A stretch of 5,374 bases of DNA from Candidatus Hydrogenedentota bacterium (GCA_012965445.1 DTSJ01000050.1:1-5374); one strand, 5' to 3'. Shown: positions 1 to 5,293, numbered from the stretch's first letter. Numbers and translations are program-made. The notes: a model not told the origin generated them from the letters alone.

Positions 1-257
1 CCCTTATGTGGGTCCGGATCGTAATTTTTTGACCACACCACGACACCAAACACCCCAAGGAACACGAAAAGCACACCTACAGCCAAAATCACGCTCAGCG
101 GCGACATGCCCGTCATCCCGTTCTCAAAATCCTGACTCTGCCAATCGATCCCATGACCCGCCAAATAGATATTCAGGATCCCCAGCACCACCGCTCCCCC
201 GAAAAAAGCAACGATCGAAGCCATGAATGCGATCAAAAACGCTCTCAATAATTTCAC
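1..257 (-). CDS. Small two-helix membrane protein, GTG start, 3' end beyond the left edge
   Basis: Reading the minus strand from a GTG at 257-255 gives 85 codons without a stop up to the window edge. The product begins MKLLRAFLIAFMAS (GTG read as Met). It has one hydrophobic stretch at about residues 5-33, a polar loop of about 20 residues (GHGIDWQSQDFENG), a second hydrophobic stretch at about 54-75, and a charged tail (SKNYDPDPHK). A GGGAGG ribosome binding site (268-273) lies 10 nt before the GTG. It starts 24 bp after the stop of the exported NTF2-like gene and in the same direction, so the two are probably co-transcribed. No family is recognised; it is an inner-membrane protein of unknown role. 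An ATG in another frame directly after the ribosome binding site opens only a 47-codon frame that lacks membrane character, so the GTG frame is preferred. Confidence 0.6.
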   Translation of the reverse strand, partial: MKLLRAFLIAFMASIVAFFGGAVVLGILNIYLAGHGIDWQSQDFENGMTGMSPLSVILAVGVLFVFLGVFGVVVWSKNYDPDPHK

Positions 258-281
258 AGCGCGCCATCCTCCCGCACGACT

Positions 282-728
282 CTAGTAACTCCGCACCTGC
301 AGTCCCCACTTACCATCCTTCTTCGTCGCAATATAAACACCCTCCTGCACATAATACTTCTCACCCTTCGAATTATGCCGACTGAACGCAATCTTGAAAT
401 GAACCTTGTCAGAGAACACCATCGTCGCCTCATGCGAATCCAACGTACTCTTCACCCAGTTCTGACTTTCCTTCATCCTCTCAAAGTTCATGATCCACCG
501 CTCCTCCGATACCCGCACCCCGCCCTCACGCGTCAAAAACAAATGCGGAAACGTCATATACTCCTGCATAGCCTCATTGTCCTCATTGTTAAACGCTACA
601 AAGAACCCCTCAATGCTCGCCCACGCATTCCGCACCGTCTCCTCTTCGGTAGACTCCATCGTCGCAAGCGACGAAAAAAGGAATACAGACAAAACAGCCA
701 TCATTGAGCAGACAAATACTTTTTTCAT
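282..728 (-). CDS. Exported NTF2-like / SnoaL-like domain protein
   Basis: The gene encodes 148 residues. The start is placed at the ATG at 728-726 because the product then begins with a clear signal peptide (MKKVFVCSMMAVLSVFLFSSLA, hydrophobic core at about 5-20) and a GGAG sits 9 nt upstream. An in-frame ATG nine codons earlier would put LRNLEIGL ahead of the signal peptide. Residues 30-148 look like an NTF2-like fold: an N-terminal helix (TVRNAWASIEGFFVAFNNED), then EAMQEYMTFPHLFL, then strands ending in the typical terminal pattern of a charged turn plus W (KKDGKWGLQVRSY). No lipobox Cys follows the signal, so it is probably soluble in the periplasm. Family members are often uncharacterised ligand-binding or isomerase-like proteins, so no reaction can be assigned. 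It is the upstream member of a pair with the small membrane protein. Confidence 0.75.
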   Translation of the reverse strand: MKKVFVCSMMAVLSVFLFSSLATMESTEEETVRNAWASIEGFFVAFNNEDNEAMQEYMTFPHLFLTREGGVRVSEERWIMNFERMKESQNWVKSTLDSHEATMVFSDKVHFKIAFSRHNSKGEKYYVQEGVYIATKKDGKWGLQVRSY

Positions 729-817
729 CAATCCAATCTCCAAATTTCGCAACACAACTAAACCTGATTAACACTTCCAAACCAAACAAGCATACTACCA
801 CGCTGCAGCCTCTCTCA

Positions 818-830
818 TTCTATTTTAGAA
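818..830. repeat. Small AT-rich inverted repeat in the divergent intergenic region
   Basis: TTCTA (818-822) and TAGAA (826-830) form a perfect 5-bp inverted repeat around TTT. It lies in the 287-bp region between the divergent NTF2-like and TetR genes. It is short enough to occur by chance in AT-rich DNA. Apart from this and the operator at its right end, I see no gene or strong promoter in 729-974. Confidence 0.2.
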
Positions 831-976
831 GGTCTAAGAATAATGCATGCCGAGTCGCCAAAACTCCGCCATCAGCCAACACTACCTCCATCTCGATCCA
901 TCGGACGAATCTCCTTCAGGCACCATTAATTCCAATAATACCAATAGATACAGAAACTACAGATACTCAATATTTT

Positions 977-1009
977 AACTTGACATTGTTAAGTTTACGG
1001 TGTTAAGTT
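977..1009. promoter_or_regulatory. Probable TetR operator: 19-bp palindrome plus a third half-site
   Basis: AACTTGACATTGTTAAGTT (977-995) is a palindrome centred on 986, with a single mismatched pair (G982 against T990) in its 9-bp arms. The right arm, TGTTAAGTT, is repeated exactly at 1001-1009, 14 nt further on. The second copy ends 6 bp before the TetR start codon. A palindrome of this size directly before a tetR-type gene is the classical arrangement for autorepression by a TetR dimer. The palindrome contains the TTGACA that would be the -35 element, so binding would block polymerase. This operator probably also controls the downstream hydrolase, which follows the regulator by 10 bp. Binding itself is inferred. 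Confidence 0.65.
980..1008 (+). promoter_or_regulatory. Candidate sigma-70 promoter of the TetR gene
   Basis: A consensus -35 hexamer TTGACA is at 980-985. Seventeen bases later (1003-1008) is TTAAGT, a poor -10 with three of six consensus matches. A start site about 7 bp further on would fall at or just before the ATG at 1016, giving a leaderless or almost leaderless mRNA. That agrees with the absence of any purine-rich ribosome binding site before this ATG. The -35 is convincing, the -10 is not. Confidence 0.4.
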
Positions 1010-1015
1010 ATAGCC

Positions 1016-1636
1016 ATGCCTAGACCCGTTATGACAAATACAGAAGTCCAAGATGTCCGCGAACAGATTTGCGACCAGGCGCTCACCCTCTTTACTGAGA
1101 AAGGTGTCGAGAACGTGGGACTCCGTGCGATCGGCGCAGAACTCGGCATTACAGCCACAGCACTCTACAGATACTTCCCCGATGGACGAGATGAAATCCT
1201 CGCCGCTGTCCGCGCCAGGGCATTCAAGCAATTCGCCGATGTCACTGAAGAAGCATTCCAATCCGATGGCGCACCACTCGATCGCTTTCGCGCAATGGGG
1301 AGGGCCCATGTCGCCTTCGCCCGCGAACGCACCGCAACCTATCACATGATGTTCGATTTCTCCCAATCCGGTGAATTCCCCGATCTGCGAGAGCAGGCAA
1401 AACGCGCGAGACACATACTCTTCTCCGCAATCGAAGAATTGGCCCGTAGCGAAAATATGGACAGAGACTACCAAGTCCTTGCCCATGTAAGCTGGGCCGC
1501 CATGCACGGCGCCGTCCAACTGGAAACATCCAATCAGCTGAAGTTCGGAGTCAACATCGAACAACTAATGGGCGGCCTGTGTGACATGCTGTTTGCAAGA
1601 AACGAATATGAAACCAATCCCCTCGGGGAAAACTAG
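1016..1636 (+). CDS. TetR-family transcriptional regulator with WHG-type C-terminal domain
   Basis: This is a 206-residue cytoplasmic repressor. Residues 12-58 form the TetR N-terminal DNA-binding domain: helix 1 (REQICDQALTLFTEKG), then the helix-turn-helix VGLRAIGAELGITATALYRYF at about 34-54. The C-terminal ligand-binding part shows features of the WHG subfamily: AHVAFARERTATYHMMF (98-113) and W160 followed by HG (164-165) in SWAAMHGAVQLE. Regulators of this kind usually repress neighbouring catabolic or efflux genes until a small molecule, often an acyl-CoA or aromatic, binds. No Shine-Dalgarno precedes the ATG at 1016 or the alternative in-frame ATG at 1031. The first is chosen because it sits just after a probable operator and promoter. 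The hydrolase gene follows after 10 bp. The ligand is unknown. Confidence 0.9.
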   Translation: MPRPVMTNTEVQDVREQICDQALTLFTEKGVENVGLRAIGAELGITATALYRYFPDGRDEILAAVRARAFKQFADVTEEAFQSDGAPLDRFRAMGRAHVAFARERTATYHMMFDFSQSGEFPDLREQAKRARHILFSAIEELARSENMDRDYQVLAHVSWAAMHGAVQLETSNQLKFGVNIEQLMGGLCDMLFARNEYETNPLGEN

Positions 1637-1640
1637 GGGA
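1635..1640 (+). promoter_or_regulatory. Ribosome binding site that fixes the hydrolase start
   Basis: AGGGGA overlaps the TAG stop of the TetR gene and lies 6 nt before the ATG at 1647. It decides between this start and the two earlier in-frame ATGs at 1581 and 1608, which lie inside the TetR gene, lack such a site and would spoil the signal peptide. It also suggests translational coupling between the two genes. Confidence 0.7.
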
Positions 1641-1646
1641 TTTAAC

Positions 1647-2840
1647 ATGAGAATTTTAACTGCTGTAGGATTACTGCTCTACGTCTCTGCGGCAAACGCG
1701 CAGCCAAGCGCATACGATTCATGGTTCGACAAAATAGGAAACGGACTCGTTTCCCAGGGCGCCCCTGAAGAACAAGTCGTCCGCGTCATGAAACGCATCA
1801 CAAACCTCGATATGATCAATTCTGAACCCGGTTCGTGGGTATACGAATTCGCCGTACCCGGCCGCACCTACCTCGCGCGCGCCGAATCAGCAGAAGTAGA
1901 CGGCGACCTCGATGAAGCACTCAAAAACTACAGAATCGCATACGGCTACTTCAGCGCTTCTCGATTTCCCGCCCTCTACACACCGGAGCGCGCGGCCTCA
2001 TACCGCAAACAGCTCGACTGCTTCTTCAAAATCGCACAAATTCGAAACTTCGACATCGAAATCGTAGAAATCCCCTACGAAGGTAAAACCATCATCGGCA
2101 ACCTGTACAAACGAAAAGGAGACCCGGCCCCCGTACTCATCTGGTCCGGCGGACTTGACGGCTGGAAAGACGGAAGCCTCGACTTCAAACAACGCCTCAT
2201 GGACGCTGGCTTCTCCGTATTCTGCGTCGATCTCCCCGGAACAGGGCAAAGCCAATGGATTCTAGAAGCCACCTCGGAACGCATCTACAGCCGCATCGCA
2301 GACTACCTCAAAACCAGAGAGGACGTAGACGGAACCCGACTCGCAGCATACTTCGGCAGCTTCTCAGGCGTATACGCAATCAAACTCGCACTCAAAGATC
2401 CCGACTTCATGGCAAGCGTCAATCACAGCGGAGGTGTCCACGCCTTCTTCACCCCACCCATTCGAGAGCTCCCGCCCGTCACAATCTCAATGGGCATGCG
2501 CGCATCCGCAACCATTCACGCAATGGGACTCAAAGGCCTCACCTTCAACGGAATGTTCCCCGTAGTTCCCGACATCGATGTCGTGCTCAGCACATTCAGC
2601 GGATTTTCCCTCAAGTACCAGGGATACCTCCAGCCACACGCCAACCAGGCCCCCCTCTTGACCATTCACGGAACCGAAGACGACCTCATGCCCGTCAGCG
2701 ACGTATACCTGCTCACCGATTCCGGCATCAAGCAGGACACCCTCATATACGAAGGCGACGGACACATGGCATGGGAACACGAAGACGACCACCAGTCAAA
2801 AATGATCGATTGGTTGCAAGAGAAACTTCAGGTAAAGTAG
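1647..2840 (+). CDS. Exported FrsA-like alpha/beta hydrolase
   Basis: The product has 397 residues, starting at the ATG at 1647 behind AGGGGA. Residues 1-18 are a signal peptide (MRILTAVGLLLYVSAANA, cleavage probably before QP), placing the enzyme in the periplasm or outside. Residues 20-135 are a helical N-terminal region of the type seen in FrsA and 2,6-dihydropseudooxynicotine-hydrolase-like enzymes. The alpha/beta-hydrolase core follows: a strand and oxyanion region VLIWSGGLDGWKD (163-175), VFCVDLPGTGQS (191-202), a nucleophile elbow YFGSFSGVYA (235-244), acid-residue loop HGTEDD (341-346) and catalytic-His loop GDGHMAWEH (370-378). The likely triad is Ser238, Asp345 or Asp346, and His373. 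The elbow is unusual: aligned to the family's GRSLGG, the first Gly is Phe and the residue two after Ser238 is Ser, not Gly. It probably hydrolyses an ester or C-C bond; the substrate is unknown. It forms an operon with the TetR gene. Confidence 0.85.
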   Translation: MRILTAVGLLLYVSAANAQPSAYDSWFDKIGNGLVSQGAPEEQVVRVMKRITNLDMINSEPGSWVYEFAVPGRTYLARAESAEVDGDLDEALKNYRIAYGYFSASRFPALYTPERAASYRKQLDCFFKIAQIRNFDIEIVEIPYEGKTIIGNLYKRKGDPAPVLIWSGGLDGWKDGSLDFKQRLMDAGFSVFCVDLPGTGQSQWILEATSERIYSRIADYLKTREDVDGTRLAAYFGSFSGVYAIKLALKDPDFMASVNHSGGVHAFFTPPIRELPPVTISMGMRASATIHAMGLKGLTFNGMFPVVPDIDVVLSTFSGFSLKYQGYLQPHANQAPLLTIHGTEDDLMPVSDVYLLTDSGIKQDTLIYEGDGHMAWEHEDDHQSKMIDWLQEKLQVK

Positions 2841-2841
2841 T

Positions 2842-3064
2842 CACTCTATGGCTGAACAATCAATGTATAAAAGAATGAAGCAGGTCGGTTTCATCGACAA
2901 TATGGCCCTGCGGACGCTTCTCGTGCTTCCGCTCATCAACAAACGCGGCACGCATCCGTCAATCCTGATTCCCATGCACGCCGCAAGTCGTCCGAACGCC
3001 AATGGGTAAAATTCTAAAGAAAGAACTGAGAGATCGCCACCTCAAAGACAATCTCACCGAATAA
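2842..3064 (+). pseudogene. Remnant of the 3' end of an acyl-CoA synthetase (ANL superfamily)
   Basis: Two reading frames between the hydrolase and the SDR carry consecutive pieces of the C-terminus of an AMP-dependent acyl-CoA synthetase. The first piece (about 2863-2916) reads YKRMKQVGFIDNMALRT, matching the usual YKxPKxVxFVDxLPRT. The second (from 2993, one frame over) reads RTPMGKILKKELRDRH and ends at TAA 3062-3064; it contains the A10 motif RTPxGKILKxELR with its catalytic Lys. Joined at the shared Arg-Thr codons (CGGACG and CGAACG) they give one continuous C-terminal tail. Everything upstream, normally more than 450 residues including the AMP-binding core, is absent, and the remnant begins directly at the hydrolase stop. 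An 82-nt insertion separates the pieces. The remnant suggests that a synthetase gene once preceded the SDR. Non-functional as it stands. Confidence 0.75.
2911..2994. repeat. Hairpin-forming insertion of about 82 nt inside the synthetase remnant
   Basis: The left arm CGGACGCTTCTCGTGC (2911-2926) pairs with the right arm GCACGCCGCAAGTCGTCCG (2976-2994). CGGACG pairs perfectly with CGTCCG, CTT with AAG past one bulged T, and CGTGC with GCACG: 14 pairs in all, enclosing a loop of about 49 nt. The bordering heptamers CGGACGC (2911-2917) and CGAACGC (2993-2999) are offset by 82 nt. That offset equals the extra length, and 82 nt also explains the one-base frame change. The form resembles a REP- or MITE-like palindromic unit, but no known family is recognised and there is only one copy here. 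Confidence 0.5.
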
Positions 3065-3084
3065 CTTTTCCACCACGGATATCC

Positions 3085-3090
3085 AGGAGA
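3085..3090 (+). promoter_or_regulatory. Ribosome binding site of the SDR gene
   Basis: AGGAGA lies 4 nt before the ATG at 3095, a strong Shine-Dalgarno in normal position. It sits just 20 nt after the stop of the synthetase remnant, as expected if the two genes once were adjacent in an operon. Confidence 0.7.
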
Positions 3091-3094
3091 CACC

Positions 3095-3907
3095 ATGAGC
3101 GTATTTCGAGATGACCTGTTAAAAGGCAAGACCGCACTAATCACCGGAGGCGGCACCGGTATCTGTAAAGGCATCGCACACGCATTCTCCCTCCACGGCG
3201 CAAACGTCGCCATCACAAGCCGCAAACAAGAAAATCTCGACCTCGCGCGCGACGAAATCCAGAACATCACAGGCAACACCGTCCTCGCCGCCGCAGCCGA
3301 TGTCCGCCAACCCGAAGCCGTAGAAGCCGTCGTCGCCCAAACCGTCGAAACCTTCGGATGCATCGACATCCTCATCAACGGAGCCGCCGGAAACTTCCCC
3401 GCCCCCGTCTCCCAACTCTCCTACAACGGATTCAACACTGTCCTCAACATCGATCTTCAGGGCACTTTCAACATGACCAAAGCAAGCTTCCCGCACCTCA
3501 TGGCCGCCGCCGAATCATCAGGCAGCGCAAACGTCATCTGCATCACGGCCACACTTCAATACACCGGCATGCCCTTCCAGGCTCACGTAAACGCTGCGAA
3601 AGCAGGCATCGACGCCTTCTCCCGCACCATCGCAAACGAATGGGGCCCCATAGGCATCCGCTGCAACTGCGTAGCCCCCGGCCCAATCGCCGACACAGAA
3701 GGAATGCGCCGCCTCGCCCCCACGGACGAACTCATGAATCAAGTATCCGACCACATCCCCCTCCGCGAACTCGGCACCATACAAGACATCGCAAACACCT
3801 GCCTCTTCCTCTCAAGCGACGCAGCAAAATACACCACCGGAACCATCGCAGTAGTAGACGGAGGCCAATGGATCTCCAGCCCCGGCGTAGGCGACCTCTC
3901 ACTATAA
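3095..3907 (+). CDS. SDR oxidoreductase, peroxisomal-type 2,4-dienoyl-CoA reductase-like
   Basis: This is a 270-residue short-chain dehydrogenase of normal length. The nucleotide-binding strand and turn are LITGGGTGICKG (15-26), with SRKQ at 42-45 whose Arg fits NADPH preference. NGAAGNF (95-101) replaces NNAG, and Asp120 lies in NIDLQGTFN. ITATLQYTG covers 150-158, Lys169 is in HVNAAKAG, NEWGPIGIRCN covers 181-191, and APGPIADTEGMRRL covers 194-207. The AAGNF, ITATL and GPI-x-x-TEG-x-RRL signatures closely resemble animal DECR2 and related bacterial enzymes, which reduce 2,4-dienoyl-CoA to 3-enoyl-CoA in beta-oxidation of unsaturated fatty acids. Like that group it lacks the usual YxxxK Tyr (Val165 is four before Lys169). 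Unusually, the last Gly of TGxxxGIG is Cys24. Cytoplasmic. The upstream synthetase remnant supports a fatty-acyl-CoA role. A different enoyl or dienoyl substrate is possible. Confidence 0.8.
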   Translation: MSVFRDDLLKGKTALITGGGTGICKGIAHAFSLHGANVAITSRKQENLDLARDEIQNITGNTVLAAAADVRQPEAVEAVVAQTVETFGCIDILINGAAGNFPAPVSQLSYNGFNTVLNIDLQGTFNMTKASFPHLMAAAESSGSANVICITATLQYTGMPFQAHVNAAKAGIDAFSRTIANEWGPIGIRCNCVAPGPIADTEGMRRLAPTDELMNQVSDHIPLRELGTIQDIANTCLFLSSDAAKYTTGTIAVVDGGQWISSPGVGDLSL

Positions 3908-3941
3908 ATAGGGATAGTAACCAAGTATAGCGCCTCTTCTT

Positions 3942-3961
3942 AATAGGTACAGTCACCTATT
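3942..3961. repeat. Inverted repeat downstream of the SDR gene
   Basis: AATAGGT (3942-3948) and ACCTATT (3955-3961) form a perfect 7-bp stem with a 6-nt loop, 34 bp after the SDR stop. It could be a weak terminator for the plus strand, but the stem is AT-rich and only a short T run (TATTT) follows, so a regulatory or chance origin is equally possible. Confidence 0.35.
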
Positions 3962-4015
3962 TCCGGCGACCAACTCCGCTATCATTCGCTTCCTGAACAA
4001 AGTCGCCCATAGCAT

Positions 4016-4048
4016 AAAAAGAAGCCACCCGCGTAAGCGGATGGCCTC
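4016..4048 (-). terminator. Intrinsic terminator of the minus-strand flavoprotein gene
   Basis: Read on the minus strand, GAGGCCAUCCGC and GCGGGUGGCUUC form a continuous 12-bp RNA stem with two G-U pairs and a UUAC loop (4021-4048). A run of five U (4016-4020) follows immediately. It begins 30 bp after the stop of the minus-strand gene at 4079, the normal distance for a Rho-independent terminator. On the plus strand the trailing T run is poor, so it mainly serves the minus-strand gene. Confidence 0.85.
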
Positions 4049-4078
4049 TAAAATTACTCAAATTTGCAGCGCTAAAAA

Positions 4079-5071
4079 CTAAGCCCCAACCGTCTCACCC
4101 ACAACACTACCAAACTTGTTCTTGATAATGTCCTCAGCCTCCGACACAATCCGGTCAACAAGCTCCTGCACCGTCGGAATATCCCGAATCAAGCCCATCG
4201 TCTGACCCGCCGACAACACAGCCGCCTGAATATCCCCGCCCTCAAGCATCAATTCCTTCCCCCGCGTTCCGGCAACATAAGGCGCAATATCCTCAATCTT
4301 AGCATCACCCTTCGCCTCAATCTCCAGGACCTTATCCACAACTTCATTCGTCAACACACGCTCAGTATTCCGAAGCGTACGCATTATCAACTTCGTCGCA
4401 CGCTCATCATGATCCACCAGGGCCTGCTTCACATTCTCATGGCAAGGACACTCCTTTGTCGCCACAAAACGCGTACCCATATTCATACCATCAGCCCCAA
4501 GCCCAAGCGATCCCACCAGACCACGCGCATCAGCAAGACCACCCGAAGCAACAATCGGCACCGAAACTGCATCCTGCGTAAGTGGCAGCAGCACCATCGT
4601 AGTCACATCATCCTCACCCGGATGACCCGCCGCCTCAAAACCATCAATACTAATTGCATCGCACCCCACCTTCTCCGCCTTGATCGAATGACGCACCGAA
4701 GTACACTTGTGAATCACCGTCATCCCGCCCCCCTTAAGCTGCTCCATATAAGGCTCAGGATTCCGCCCCGCAGTCTCAATAAACTTGATCCCCTCATCAA
4801 TACAAACCTGAATATACCCCGGATAATCCGGCTGACGCAGGGAAGGTAAAAACGTCAGGTTAATCCCAAAAGGCTTGTCCGTCATGTCCCTGCACTTCTT
4901 GATTTCCTCACGCAGCAAATCCGCCGTAGGATGCGTCAACGCAGTCATAAACCCCATGCACCCCGCATTCGCCACAGCCGAAGTCAACTCAGCCTTCGCA
5001 AGCCACATCAACCCCCCCTGCACTATCGGGTATTCAACACCAAACATCTCCGTAATCCGCGTCTTCAACAT
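4079..5071 (-). CDS. Nitronate monooxygenase / NADH:quinone reductase-like FMN protein (2-nitropropane dioxygenase family)
   Basis: The product is a 330-residue TIM-barrel flavoprotein, complete and cytoplasmic. Motifs in order: VEYPIVQGGLMW (12-23) at the first strand and FMN site, KPFGINLTFLP (66-76), FIETAGRNP (97-105), VIHKCTSVRHS (119-129), SIDGFEAAGHPGEDD (141-155) with His150 in the active-site loop, IVASGGLAD (173-181) and GADGMNMGTRF (192-202) for the FMN phosphate. From memory, the sequence closely follows Pseudomonas PA1024, first described as a 2-nitropropane dioxygenase and later shown to act as an NADH:quinone oxidoreductase. Automatic annotation as nitronate monooxygenase may therefore be misleading. 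A GGAG lies 7 nt before the ATG at 5071. The gene converges on the SDR and has its own terminator, so it is a separate unit. Substrate choice between nitronate and quinone cannot be settled from sequence. Confidence 0.88.
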   Translation of the reverse strand: MLKTRITEMFGVEYPIVQGGLMWLAKAELTSAVANAGCMGFMTALTHPTADLLREEIKKCRDMTDKPFGINLTFLPSLRQPDYPGYIQVCIDEGIKFIETAGRNPEPYMEQLKGGGMTVIHKCTSVRHSIKAEKVGCDAISIDGFEAAGHPGEDDVTTMVLLPLTQDAVSVPIVASGGLADARGLVGSLGLGADGMNMGTRFVATKECPCHENVKQALVDHDERATKLIMRTLRNTERVLTNEVVDKVLEIEAKGDAKIEDIAPYVAGTRGKELMLEGGDIQAAVLSAGQTMGLIRDIPTVQELVDRIVSEAEDIIKNKFGSVVGETVGA

Positions 5072-5082
5072 AATTGCACTCC

Positions 5083-5131
5083 AGTTAAATAAACTTCGTA
5101 TATGAAACCATTAACTGTACACCCCTTAACT
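5083..5131. promoter_or_regulatory. AT-rich upstream region of the flavoprotein gene with three AGTTAA/TTAACT copies
   Basis: AGTTAA (5083-5088), TTAACT (5111-5116) and TTAACT (5126-5131) lie just upstream of the minus-strand gene. The two direct copies are 15 bp apart and the first copy is inverted. They could be regulator half-sites; the same hexamer also occurs in the TetR operator region at 975-980. No convincing -35/-10 pair was found on the minus strand; a CATATAC at 5097-5103 (minus-strand GTATATG complement) is the nearest -10-like stretch. Confidence 0.25.
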
Positions 5132-5293
5132 AAAAAAGATCAACCCCCCAGCCGAACCCAGAAACACCCAAAATCAAACCGAATCCAATCCTACAGCCCA
5201 CCCCGCGTGGTCTCCCGGAAGCCAACTCAATCGCCGGGGCGACCCTACTCATTAGTGGAAAACCATTCAATCGAAATCACATTGGACTACAAT
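5132..5293. other. Intergenic DNA with no recognisable gene
   Basis: This is the main part of the 303-bp stretch after the flavoprotein start. It is C-rich on the plus strand. A 40-codon minus-strand frame (5130-5252) has no ribosome binding site and resembles nothing known. No hairpin terminator, tRNA or repeat array is visible. A promoter for a gene to the right may lie here but no good hexamer pair was found. Confidence 0.5.

Noticed and set aside
704..1006. 100-codon plus-strand frame across the divergent intergenic region
   Set aside because: No ribosome binding site, low-complexity Ser/Thr/Asn composition, and it runs over the NTF2-like gene's start and the TetR operator.
995..1564. 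Long minus-strand open frame (189 codons) across the TetR gene
   Set aside because: It lies wholly opposite a clear TetR gene, is Cys- and Gly-rich as expected of antisense codons, and resembles no family.
1581..1646. Upstream ATG starts for the hydrolase inside the TetR gene
   Set aside because: They would add 13 to 22 polar residues ahead of a clean signal peptide, and only the ATG at 1647 has a good ribosome binding site.
2255..2878. Plus-strand 207-codon open frame overlapping the hydrolase
   Set aside because: Arg-, His- and Pro-rich product typical of an out-of-frame reading of a C-rich gene; the hydrolase frame has all the family motifs.
2848..3009. A 53-codon ATG-started frame between the hydrolase and the SDR
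   Set aside because: Its first third matches an acyl-CoA synthetase tail and the rest is the hairpin insertion. There is no ribosome binding site, so it is best read as part of the pseudogene. Programmed frameshifting was considered but the 82-nt interruption and the missing core make it implausible.
5130..5252. 40-codon minus-strand frame with a Gly-rich hydrophobic C-terminus
   Set aside because: No ribosome binding site and no recognisable similarity; composition follows the local G-rich minus strand.
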